Of a DNA stretch of 64,000 nucleotides, positions 26,971 to 34,662 are shown in pieces. Source of the DNA: Bacteroidaceae bacterium (GTDB lineage Bacteria > Bacteroidota > Bacteroidia > Bacteroidales > Bacteroidaceae). A program made the position numbers and the translations under genes. The DNA is taken from positions 62,001 through 126,000 of the forward strand of contig JAFTYP010000011.1 of NCBI GenBank assembly GCA_017461345.1, in the 5' to 3' direction. The notes below the pieces were generated by a model. It ran no database searches. It saw only the letters and a list, made by a program, of their open reading frames with translations, and had not been told where the DNA came from. Each line of letters opens with the position of its first letter. Position 1 is the first letter of the stretch.

Positions 26971-28158
26971 TTATCTCCTTACGACTTTCTTTCCGCCAAC
27001 GATGTATAAACCGGCAGGCAGCCCTTCTGCGTTGTTGGTTGTGCGGAGCCGTGTGCCGTCAAGCGAATAAACGCCGCAACGCTGCTCGACGTCGGTCTTC
27101 TCGGAAGGCAGACTCCCGATGGCTGTCGGGTCTGAAGTCAGGAATACTTGCTGCGGCGTGTTTGCATCGGCTTTGAAATAACAGGTGTTGGCCGGTACGC
27201 AAATGGCAGGAACCTGTTCGTAGAGAGTATAATCGTTGACCATAATCTCCTGAAGACATTCGGGAGCATTGTCGCTCAGAACAAGTTTGCCATCGGCAAC
27301 GGTAAGTATTCGCATCGTGCCGGCATCGAACTTCGTATATGCATCTACCGACTCTTGCGGTCGCTTGCCATTACAGAAATAGACACCGCAAAGCAGATTG
27401 TCCGTTACTTGTGCAGTCGTTGTCAGGAGCGGCTCAATACGATTGTCCGCAACATTGGCAGATGCACACTCAATAATGACAGGGGTTGCGGCCGGAACAT
27501 CACCCTCAATCTCCTGCATGAGTGCCAAATCTCCCTCCACATCACTAATGTAATAGACACGCATTCCCGCCGAAACGGTCCTGAAAGGGAAACCGGCATA
27601 GAAGGCCTGGTAATACTTGCCGTTGAAGGCAACAGTAGGACTGATGCCAATATAGTTGGTTGCGTGGGTCGCTTCAATTTTGTCAACAACCCACCTGCGA
27701 TACTTGGCTGTTCCGCTTGTGCCTAACTTCCCTTGATCCGAGGTGTTGGATCTGTCATCAGAAAGGAATTTGGTTACTCCACTTCTGCTGGCCGAAACCT
27801 CGTAAGTCCCATCGGATTTCTTGGTTACATTCACATAGTAACCGGTAAGATCGTAGACACCGGTTCCCTGTGACTTAAGGTCAAAACCTCCAGGAAAGAG
27901 TTCCTCAATATATATAACACTGGCAGGAGACTTTGCTGCTTTTGCTGCATCCTTCCATAACTGGATGCCCTGAAAGTCTTCCTTGTCGTGAGTGATGTCG
28001 TAGTAATCTTTGTTGTCGGTAACGTAGATGTAGCGTTCCGTAGTCAGGTTGCGGACTCTATAGTATCCCTTACCTACATAGCCGGTACCGTTGCTCTGTG
28101 CGTATGTCATGCCAGAACAACACAAAATAAATAAAAGAATGCTGTGGAGTCTATTCAT
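26971..28158 (-). CDS. Secreted protein with T9SS-type C-terminal tail, uncharacterised
   Basis: A 395-residue protein with a signal peptide (MNRLHSILLFILCCSGMTYAQ). The first part has GKGYYRVRNLTTERYIYVTDN, resembling ricin-type or surface-display repeats of Bacteroidales proteins, but no firm family. The C-terminus (GVYSLDGTRLRTTNNAEGL then GLYIVGGKKVVRR) is the pattern of type IX secretion sorting domains, so it is probably surface-exposed or released. It follows the OmpA-type gene after a strong hairpin. Confidence 0.75.
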   Translation of the reverse strand: MNRLHSILLFILCCSGMTYAQSNGTGYVGKGYYRVRNLTTERYIYVTDNKDYYDITHDKEDFQGIQLWKDAAKAAKSPASVIYIEELFPGGFDLKSQGTGVYDLTGYYVNVTKKSDGTYEVSASRSGVTKFLSDDRSNTSDQGKLGTSGTAKYRRWVVDKIEATHATNYIGISPTVAFNGKYYQAFYAGFPFRTVSAGMRVYYISDVEGDLALMQEIEGDVPAATPVIIECASANVADNRIEPLLTTTAQVTDNLLCGVYFCNGKRPQESVDAYTKFDAGTMRILTVADGKLVLSDNAPECLQEIMVNDYTLYEQVPAICVPANTCYFKADANTPQQVFLTSDPTAIGSLPSEKTDVEQRCGVYSLDGTRLRTTNNAEGLPAGLYIVGGKKVVRR

Positions 28159-28171
28159 ATTCTAAATATAT

Positions 28172-28206
28172 CCTCCGCCATATTGCACGCGACAATACGG
28201 CGGAGG
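28172..28206. terminator. Hairpin between the OmpA-type gene and the secreted-protein gene
   Basis: CCTCCGCCATATTG (28172-28185) pairs with CAATACGGCGGAGG (28193-28206) with one mismatch. There is no T tract on either side, so it may be an RNA-stabilising hairpin or an attenuator rather than a simple terminator. Confidence 0.6.
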
Positions 28207-28236
28207 GGATATCGTTTGATTACAGAATGTCAATTA

Positions 28237-29391
28237 TTATTCTGCGATACAAATCGTAACACGATTGAGATCGTTCTGTTCGTAAGGCTGAACAGTGTCG
28301 CCCTTGCTGTCCATACAAATGCGAAGATGAGAGATACCATATTTGCAGGTGAGCAGTTTTGCAATAGCCTCTGCACGCTTCTGTGCATAGCCGGCATTGA
28401 TCTTTGCATTGCCGATTCCTTTGTCTGCATAGCCAGTGACAGAAACTCTTGCATCAGGATACTTATTGAGATATTCTACAACATCTTCTATCTTGACCAT
28501 TTCTGTCCGGCTAATCTTAGAACTACGGATTGCAAAGAAGATGTCACGACGCAAAGGCTCACGTGGCTGTGCCTCAGGTTTGTTGTGGTTTGTAACAACA
28601 TCAACTATGGTTTCTTTGTCTGCAGGCTTTTCGTCTGCTTTCACAACAACATCCTTTATTACGGGAGCAACAGGAACCTTTTTGCTTACCTTGCCTAATT
28701 TAACCTTTACTCCTGCCAAAGCATTGAAATACCAGTCGGCATTGCCTGCTCTCTTCGAATTGTAGTGGTCGGATGTGGCATTGCAGTTTACTTCAAGGCC
28801 CAAGGCAACACGACGACTAACATTGAAGTCAACGTAAGCACCGAATTTGCCTACAAAACGTGCCTTTGCATCATTCCACAAAACACCCATCTGATGTGCA
28901 GGGTCCTGCATTGCATTCGTGAGAATCTTACTCTTAAGGCTTGCTGCTTCGTCGTTGTTCCAACCGATGTTAGCACCTATTCCGGCCAATAAACCAAAAT
29001 TGCATACACGGTTTGCATTATAGCCAAGAATCCAATTAGCCAAATCACAAGTGACGTCAACAGTTGGAGCAATGTAATTATACTTCCATGTCTCGTCGCC
29101 ATAACCTAAGTAATCAAGATTTGTACCGCCTTTGCTTTGCCAAGCATTAACGGCAAGGCGTAAGCCCCATACGGGGGTGAAATTGTATCCGCCCGCTATT
29201 TGTGCATTGCCGGAAATAAGGTCACAAAAGTCAACCTCTCCCAGAGTGTATTGTCCGCCGACTTGTCCTTGTACATACCAATGAGGAACAAATACCTCAC
29301 GAGTCTCTTCTGCAGTTTGTGACTGCTGCGCGGATGCATTGAGGCATCCGGCAAGCAGCACAGCAGACATTATTATATTCTTGAGTTTCAT
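28237..29391 (-). CDS. OmpA family outer-membrane protein
   Basis: A 384-residue protein. A signal peptide (MKLKNIIMSAVLLAGCLNASAQ) is followed by a beta-barrel of about 210 residues (VGGQYTLGEVDFCDLISGN, GGYNFTPVWGLRLAVNAW and other strands), a linker, and a C-terminal OmpA-like peptidoglycan-binding domain from about residue 280. That domain has VEYLNKYPDARVSVTGYADK, AGYAQKRAEAIAKLL and NRVTICIAE. Such proteins tie the outer membrane to the cell wall. It lies 32 bases after the giant coiled-coil lipoprotein gene, so the two are probably co-transcribed. Confidence 0.92.
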   Translation of the reverse strand: MKLKNIIMSAVLLAGCLNASAQQSQTAEETREVFVPHWYVQGQVGGQYTLGEVDFCDLISGNAQIAGGYNFTPVWGLRLAVNAWQSKGGTNLDYLGYGDETWKYNYIAPTVDVTCDLANWILGYNANRVCNFGLLAGIGANIGWNNDEAASLKSKILTNAMQDPAHQMGVLWNDAKARFVGKFGAYVDFNVSRRVALGLEVNCNATSDHYNSKRAGNADWYFNALAGVKVKLGKVSKKVPVAPVIKDVVVKADEKPADKETIVDVVTNHNKPEAQPREPLRRDIFFAIRSSKISRTEMVKIEDVVEYLNKYPDARVSVTGYADKGIGNAKINAGYAQKRAEAIAKLLTCKYGISHLRICMDSKGDTVQPYEQNDLNRVTICIAE

Positions 29392-29423
29392 AATTGTAAT
29401 CTCTTTAGTTTGAAAGGTCGTTA

Positions 29424-32400
29424 CTATTTGATGGTAACATAATACTTCTTGGTGGAAATGTTTCCTTCGAAGTCAAGAACAGAGTATGCAATCTCGTAGG
29501 TATAGCCAGATACCATGTTGCTTACATCAATCTTACGTACAGTACCGTCAATTACAGTGTTCAACTTTTCTGTACCATTGATGGCTTGAAGGCGGGCTTT
29601 GCAATCAGCATTGCCATTCTGGGCACTTTCATTACCCTTGAATACATTTGTTACAGCAACGTGTTTTCTTGCCAAGGGAACAATGAGTTCCATGTTCTTT
29701 GTTGTGGGATAGATAGCCAAACCATCGGCAGAGAGTACTGTAGGATAGTTCTTGCTGCTGCTCAAATACTTGAAGCCCTTGTTATTGTTGCTTGCAACCA
29801 TAAACGGACCAAAGCGGCGGTTGATGGAGTTGAAGAAGTCAACAACATTTTTGTTAAGCATATCCAAGTATTTTCTAAGGTAGTTGTCAACGCCATTGTC
29901 AATCCAATCAGTGATTGTGCCTTGGTAATCATTAATATTCTTCAGTATGTCGTTAAGTTCGGTAACGATGTCGTTGATGGTCCCGCCTTGACGTTCAATC
30001 AGGTCGCGAAGGTCGTTGGAGATCTCAACTGCGATGGGGAGCCTGAGTGAGCCACCATTGCCGGCAACGTCGCGAAGGATGAGTCTGTCGGTGCAGTCGC
30101 TGGTGTTGATAGATGTTCCATTAACGTTGGCAATGGTATAATCGCCGTCTGTTGTTGTCATGGTGAGTTGGTTGCCGGAAACTGTTACAGAAACACTTTC
30201 TTCTGCCAATATGATGCTTGCGTAAGCGGCAACGACGTCGTCTTCAACACCTCTGGCGGGAACAACGAGTGTAACTGTCATGCCATTCACAATGTCGCCG
30301 CCGATTACGACTGCGGCTCTTGAGAGTGTAACATTATCTTCGTCGTAGGTGACTTCTGCAGGAATTGATACGGCGGTGCCATCTGCTGTTAGGTTCTTGT
30401 TGAACTTAACGTCGAAGGCACCTGCACCGGGAACTTCCAATTGATAGCCAATGCCGTTCAGTACGATGTGTGATACTCTTGCCTCGAATTTGCTGATGAG
30501 TTCTGAGGCTTCGCCAAGATATGTCAGTTCGTCGATCTGGAAATGACCGATGAAGTCTTGCATGCCATCGACGTTGATAACTTCATTAAGAATAACGTCA
30601 ACCTGCTCTTTCAGTGTGTTAGAGAATTGGTTCAGCAGGCTGTCTGCAAATTCGTAGCCGGGCATTGTTACGTAGTTGAAGTCTTTGCCCCATTTCAGGT
30701 TAAGCGGGTTCAGGAATGTTGCAGCCAGATTGTATTGAGAGTAAACAGAGTGTTCTGTTTCTGTTCCGTCGGCATCGGTTGTGGTGTAGGTGCACTTAAG
30801 GCCGCTCTTGTCAACCTTCAGTTCGCGGATTACGCTATAAACGTCTGTTGCCAATTCGCTGAGATTGATTTTGCCGGCATCGAAGTCTTCAGCCAGGTTG
30901 CCAAACTGTTCCTTTGTTTCTTTGAGCAATTCGGAGAAGTTCTCTTTGTTGATGTTAAGGCCACCATTCTCTGTCATAACGGTTTGGGGTGTTACACTTG
31001 CTTGTGCCACGTAAAAACCATTGTTTGCACGTGTCCATCCGCTTTGCAGTTTTTCTTCACATTTCTTGATGGGAGAAAGTTTGATGGGCGATTCTTCGTC
31101 CAGAGTGTTAACGATGCTCAGGTTCAAACCTGTGAGGTCTGCAGAGTTGGGGTTGATGGTAACGTATACCTTACCGGCGTTGCCTCCTTCGTTCAGGAGG
31201 GGGAGATTGGCGGGTGCTTCGAACACTTCGAGACCTCCGAGCATTTCCATGTCTTTGTCTGTGAGTACTTCTGATTTGCGAACGTAGTTTGCGTCGTCGG
31301 AAGTGGGGAATTCTACGTCGCTGGCAGGAAGGCCATAGAATGCAACGAGGCTTGTTGACATGATGTCTGTGCCGGGAATGCTGAGAGAGCCAAACAGAGG
31401 ATTGTATGTGCCCTGGATGAGAATGCTGGTCACTTGCTTGCTCAGATATTCTTGAATTGCTTCTACGTCGCCGACGAGGCGTTCTATTTGTGTGATGAGT
31501 TCGGCGAGTGTTTCTTCTGCCTTTTGAATGCGGTTCTGCAAATCAGTAACATCTGTCTTCAGTGCTTCGACGTCTGTTTTGAGTTCGCCGATTGTTGTTT
31601 CGTTGGCAGTCACGCGTTCGTCGAGTGCATTGTAGAGTTCCTGCATTTCTGTTCGGATTTGCGTCATTGCATCTTCGAGGTTCTTTTTGCAGGTTTCCTG
31701 ACAGGCTTGGAACTGCTCTTTCAGTTCTTCGAGGTCTGTAGAGAGTTGGTTGTATTTGTCAGTCAGTTCGCTGACGTTGTTGTTTGTCTCTTTGAGGGCA
31801 TTCTCGAGAGCAGTGATTCTTTCGGTGTTGCTGTCTGCTTGAGTTTGGAGTTCAGACACGGTGCCCTGCAGAGTTGTTACGCTTTCCTGGAGGTTTTCAA
31901 TGTTTGTTTCGTTTGTTTCGACGCGTTTGGTGAGGTCTTCGATTTTCTGTGCGTTTTCATCGGCCTTTGCTTGTGCGGCAGCAGCATCTTTCAATGCTTG
32001 TTCTGCATTGGCGCTGGCAAGGGTTATTTTGTTCTCAAGTTCTTCGATGCTCTTTTGGATTTTCTCGATTGTTTCGGCATTTTTCTGGATGTCTTCCACG
32101 TTTTTCAGAATGTTTTCTGCATTCTCGGCGATTGCCTTTGTGTTGTCTGCTATCTTGCCGTCCAGGTCTTTTATTGCGTTTTCAAGTTCGCCGGCACGTT
32201 TTTGCAGTTCTTCGATGGCACCTTTGTTCTTTTCTGCAAGGGTCAGGGCGTCTTGAGCAGTCTTTGTCGCTACTTTGATGTCTTCGATGGCTTTTGCCAT
32301 TTGTGTTTCGAGGTTGGCCAGTCTGTCGAGCACATCCTGGAACTTGGCGGGGTCGCATTCACATTTTGCTTTCTCGAGTTCTGCTTTCAGGTCGTCGATG

Positions 32401-32873
32401 GTTTGTGTGATTTTGTCCAGTGCGTCGGCGGTCTGGTTCTGCAGGTCTGTCAACTGGTCGAGTGTGGCCAATGTGCCGATGATTTGGTTGATGTTGACAA
32501 TCATGGTTGTCAGTGTCTGTACCTTTTCATCGACTTCGCCTTTTGTGTATACGTTTGTGAGGTAGTTGTTGATTCCCTGAATCTGGATATTCAGGTTGTT
32601 GATGAGTTCCTGGACGTTGCCCGGGCAGTTGCATGAGTTGATGCTTTCTTTCCACTGTTCCAACTGGGCCTTCCAGGCTTCGAGTTCGCTGAGTTTTCCT
32701 TCGAGTTCGCCAATGCGGTTGTTGAGTGCTTCGGCGAGTGTTGTGTTTTCATTGATTAGTTCTGTACGGAGTTCGTTGTACAGGTCTTCGTTTGTGTCCT
32801 TACAGGATACGAACGCTCCCATGCTTGCTGCAGCAACCAGCAACATGAAAAGTTTAGTGATTTTGTTTTTCAT
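29424..32873 (-). CDS. Giant coiled-coil surface lipoprotein, uncharacterised
   Basis: A 1149-residue protein. The leader MKNKITKLFMLLVAAASMGAFVSC ends in a lipobox, and the following KDTNED is an acidic stretch like the signals that send Bacteroidota lipoproteins to the cell surface. Residues about 30-490 are an almost unbroken heptad-rich coiled coil (for example ENAENILKNVEDIQKNAET), with short Cys breaks at NSCNCPGN, KCECDP and FQACQETCK. Residues about 490-1149 are beta-rich and resemble adhesin-like extracellular domains. The picture is a lipid-anchored stalk bearing a head. Function is unknown. Confidence 0.88.
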   Translation of the reverse strand: MKNKITKLFMLLVAAASMGAFVSCKDTNEDLYNELRTELINENTTLAEALNNRIGELEGKLSELEAWKAQLEQWKESINSCNCPGNVQELINNLNIQIQGINNYLTNVYTKGEVDEKVQTLTTMIVNINQIIGTLATLDQLTDLQNQTADALDKITQTIDDLKAELEKAKCECDPAKFQDVLDRLANLETQMAKAIEDIKVATKTAQDALTLAEKNKGAIEELQKRAGELENAIKDLDGKIADNTKAIAENAENILKNVEDIQKNAETIEKIQKSIEELENKITLASANAEQALKDAAAAQAKADENAQKIEDLTKRVETNETNIENLQESVTTLQGTVSELQTQADSNTERITALENALKETNNNVSELTDKYNQLSTDLEELKEQFQACQETCKKNLEDAMTQIRTEMQELYNALDERVTANETTIGELKTDVEALKTDVTDLQNRIQKAEETLAELITQIERLVGDVEAIQEYLSKQVTSILIQGTYNPLFGSLSIPGTDIMSTSLVAFYGLPASDVEFPTSDDANYVRKSEVLTDKDMEMLGGLEVFEAPANLPLLNEGGNAGKVYVTINPNSADLTGLNLSIVNTLDEESPIKLSPIKKCEEKLQSGWTRANNGFYVAQASVTPQTVMTENGGLNINKENFSELLKETKEQFGNLAEDFDAGKINLSELATDVYSVIRELKVDKSGLKCTYTTTDADGTETEHSVYSQYNLAATFLNPLNLKWGKDFNYVTMPGYEFADSLLNQFSNTLKEQVDVILNEVINVDGMQDFIGHFQIDELTYLGEASELISKFEARVSHIVLNGIGYQLEVPGAGAFDVKFNKNLTADGTAVSIPAEVTYDEDNVTLSRAAVVIGGDIVNGMTVTLVVPARGVEDDVVAAYASIILAEESVSVTVSGNQLTMTTTDGDYTIANVNGTSINTSDCTDRLILRDVAGNGGSLRLPIAVEISNDLRDLIERQGGTINDIVTELNDILKNINDYQGTITDWIDNGVDNYLRKYLDMLNKNVVDFFNSINRRFGPFMVASNNNKGFKYLSSSKNYPTVLSADGLAIYPTTKNMELIVPLARKHVAVTNVFKGNESAQNGNADCKARLQAINGTEKLNTVIDGTVRKIDVSNMVSGYTYEIAYSVLDFEGNISTKKYYVTIK

Positions 32874-32946
32874 ACTTGTAATATAAAAATTAATTATGTT
32901 ATTTCTTTGTGGGCATAGTACGCCCCTTTTGGGGGAATGTTAATTG

Positions 32947-32954
32947 CAAAGATA
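32947..32954 (-). promoter_or_regulatory. -7 promoter element of the coiled-coil lipoprotein operon
   Basis: CAAAGATA (minus strand TATCTTTG) fits TAnnTTTG and lies 73 bases before the start codon. Confidence 0.65.
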
Positions 32955-33081
32955 CGATTTAGCGTGTGGAAAAGTGCCTTGTGGCGGTGGGCGGTTAAAG
33001 AATTTTAACATTTTGCCCTGTGTGTTTAATAAAATTAACACGCAATGGTGGTTCTTTTGGTTTGGTTAGGGCCAAATGTTT

Positions 33082-33927
33082 TTATTCTGCGTGGTGTGTG
33101 TGGCAGTTCCAGAAAAGTTTGATGAGCAGTATGCTCAGCAGGCCGGAGAGCAGCATTACGATTTGTGTGGCAGTGTTTCCGCCGAACATTTCGGCATAGG
33201 AGAGGTCGGCCATCTCTTCTCCGATGGTGCAGAGTTGCAGTGCCACGATGCTGTTGTTGAGTATGTGGAGCAGTGATGGCAGGATGATGTTGCCGGTTTT
33301 GTAGCGTATGATGCCGAACATGATGCCGAGTGGCAGTGCATAGAGCCCTTGTGCGAAGTTGAGGTGTACGATGCTGAAGGCCAGTGCGGAGATGGTGATT
33401 GCTGTCCAGGGATGGGCTTTGCGTCGCAGCATTTCGCCTTCGATGGCTTCGCGGAAGAGGAGTTCTTCGGTGATAGGGCCGACGATGGCGAGCGCGAGCA
33501 GTCCCCAGATGCTTTTCGACATGGCCATCGACATTTGCATCATGGAGTCGGGCAGGGCGATGTTTTCGGTCATGATGGAGAGGCAGAAGCCTCCGAGTAT
33601 GCCTCCGGCTATGGCGAGCAGGCCTGTCTGCCACCGTATGGCGCCGAAGTCGCTTGCCTTGATGGGGCGGATATATCGCAGTGGGCGGTAGCATATCAGT
33701 ATGGCAATGATGTTTGTCGCCATTATGGTGAGCGAGAACATCGGGACGGGCATCAGTTCGAGGAGCGGAAGGTCGGCTGTCTCGCCGCTGAGGAATTTTT
33801 GCAGGGCTGTGCCGAAGTCGGGGGAGACGAATGTGCCGATGCCGAATGCCACGGCGGGGATGAGTGCTTGTGCTAGCAGAAAGACCAGCAGGGAGAGTAG
33901 TGCAGGTGTGATTTTGCGCCAATTCAT
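33082..33927 (-). CDS. CPBP family intramembrane metalloprotease
   Basis: A 281-residue protein with about eight membrane segments. The family motifs are in order: EELLFRE at 154-160 (glutamates and Arg), the FxxxH-type motif FSIVHLN with His188, and LLHILNN with His221. CPBP (Abi) proteins are Rce1-like membrane proteases involved in prenyl-protein processing, bacteriocin self-immunity or membrane stress. No bacteriocin gene is adjacent, so its substrate is unknown. The gene stands alone between the lipoprotein promoter and array C. Confidence 0.9.
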   Translation of the reverse strand: MNWRKITPALLSLLVFLLAQALIPAVAFGIGTFVSPDFGTALQKFLSGETADLPLLELMPVPMFSLTIMATNIIAILICYRPLRYIRPIKASDFGAIRWQTGLLAIAGGILGGFCLSIMTENIALPDSMMQMSMAMSKSIWGLLALAIVGPITEELLFREAIEGEMLRRKAHPWTAITISALAFSIVHLNFAQGLYALPLGIMFGIIRYKTGNIILPSLLHILNNSIVALQLCTIGEEMADLSYAEMFGGNTATQIVMLLSGLLSILLIKLFWNCHTHHAE

Positions 33928-33977
33928 CGTGAGTTTTCGCTTTTTCTTGTTTTAGAAAGGCTGTGGTTTCCTCGTCG

Positions 33978-34066
33978 GAAAGGTTAACCATTATTGCCAA
34001 TTAGGTTAACCATTATGGGCGGAATGCTTAACCATTATTGCCGGAAAGGTTAACCTGTTTTTGTAG
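33978..34066 (+). repeat. GGTTAACC array C (4 units, 22-base period)
   Basis: Cores GGTTAACC, GGTTAACC, GCTTAACC and GGTTAACC begin at 33982, 34004, 34026 and 34048. The last unit runs into the conserved end TGTTTTTGTAG on the right, so the array reads on the plus strand. It fills the gap between the CPBP gene and the end of the gene at 34112. Confidence 0.93.
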
Positions 34067-34111
34067 AGTGTATGTGGGGGTGTGGTTGCAGGCAATGGCG
34101 AGCCTTTTGTT

Positions 34112-34549
34112 TTATTTCTTCTTGGACTGTTCGGCAGCCTTTTGGGCGTCCTCGAGGTCTTGTCGGCGTATGGCTTCGTCGAGCAGTTCTTCGAAGGTCT
34201 TTACGCGCAGAAGTTCCTCATATTCAGCCAGTACCTTGCGGTCGCGGGCGTGCTTTTTGTCGCGTTTGCGGTCCTTCACGGCAAAGGGGTGCATGATTTT
34301 GTCGGTCACTTTGCCTCCGATGATGTCGCTCACGGACTTGGTGCCGATGCGCGATTTGCGTTCATTCTCTATCGTCTGCCGTATGGCTTCGTTGACACGC
34401 AGCATGGTGTCGGTGCGAACTTCCACTTCTCGCAGGGTGTCCGTCAGCACCGTGTCGTTCGCCATCGTCAGAGGCCTGTTTGCTGTTGCCAAACCGGAAA
34501 AGGCAAAGGAGAACAGCGCGGAGAACAACAATATGAATATACGTGTCAT
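34112..34549 (-). CDS. Small secreted helical protein, uncharacterised
   Basis: A 145-residue protein. ATG 34549 gives a signal peptide (MTRIFILLFSALFSFAFSG); an upstream in-frame ATG at 34573 would place it inside the promoter element. The mature part is charged and helical (for example EEVRTDT-like acidic stretches, then a lysine/arginine-rich segment and EELLDEAIRRQDLEDAQKAAEQSKKK at the end). No named family recognised. It is divergent from the GH92 gene. Confidence 0.65.
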   Translation of the reverse strand: MTRIFILLFSALFSFAFSGLATANRPLTMANDTVLTDTLREVEVRTDTMLRVNEAIRQTIENERKSRIGTKSVSDIIGGKVTDKIMHPFAVKDRKRDKKHARDRKVLAEYEELLRVKTFEELLDEAIRRQDLEDAQKAAEQSKKK

Positions 34550-34572
34550 GCGTTTCAGAGTCTTTTTCGCCA

Positions 34573-34580
34573 CAAAAGTA
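34573..34580 (-). promoter_or_regulatory. -7 promoter element of the small secreted-protein gene
   Basis: CAAAAGTA (minus strand TACTTTTG) fits TAnnTTTG and ends 23 bases upstream of the ATG at 34549. Confidence 0.55.
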
Positions 34581-34662
34581 GATTTTTTTTTGTGAATGAC
34601 AAAAGAAATCCCGAAATTTGGCGCTCAAAAATACCAAATAATACATTTATAAAACAAACAAA

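Noticed and set aside
31434..32636. A 400-codon plus-strand frame rich in Cys, Phe and Val
   Set aside because: It is the complement of the heptad-rich coiled-coil coding region; the odd composition simply mirrors E/K/Q codons.
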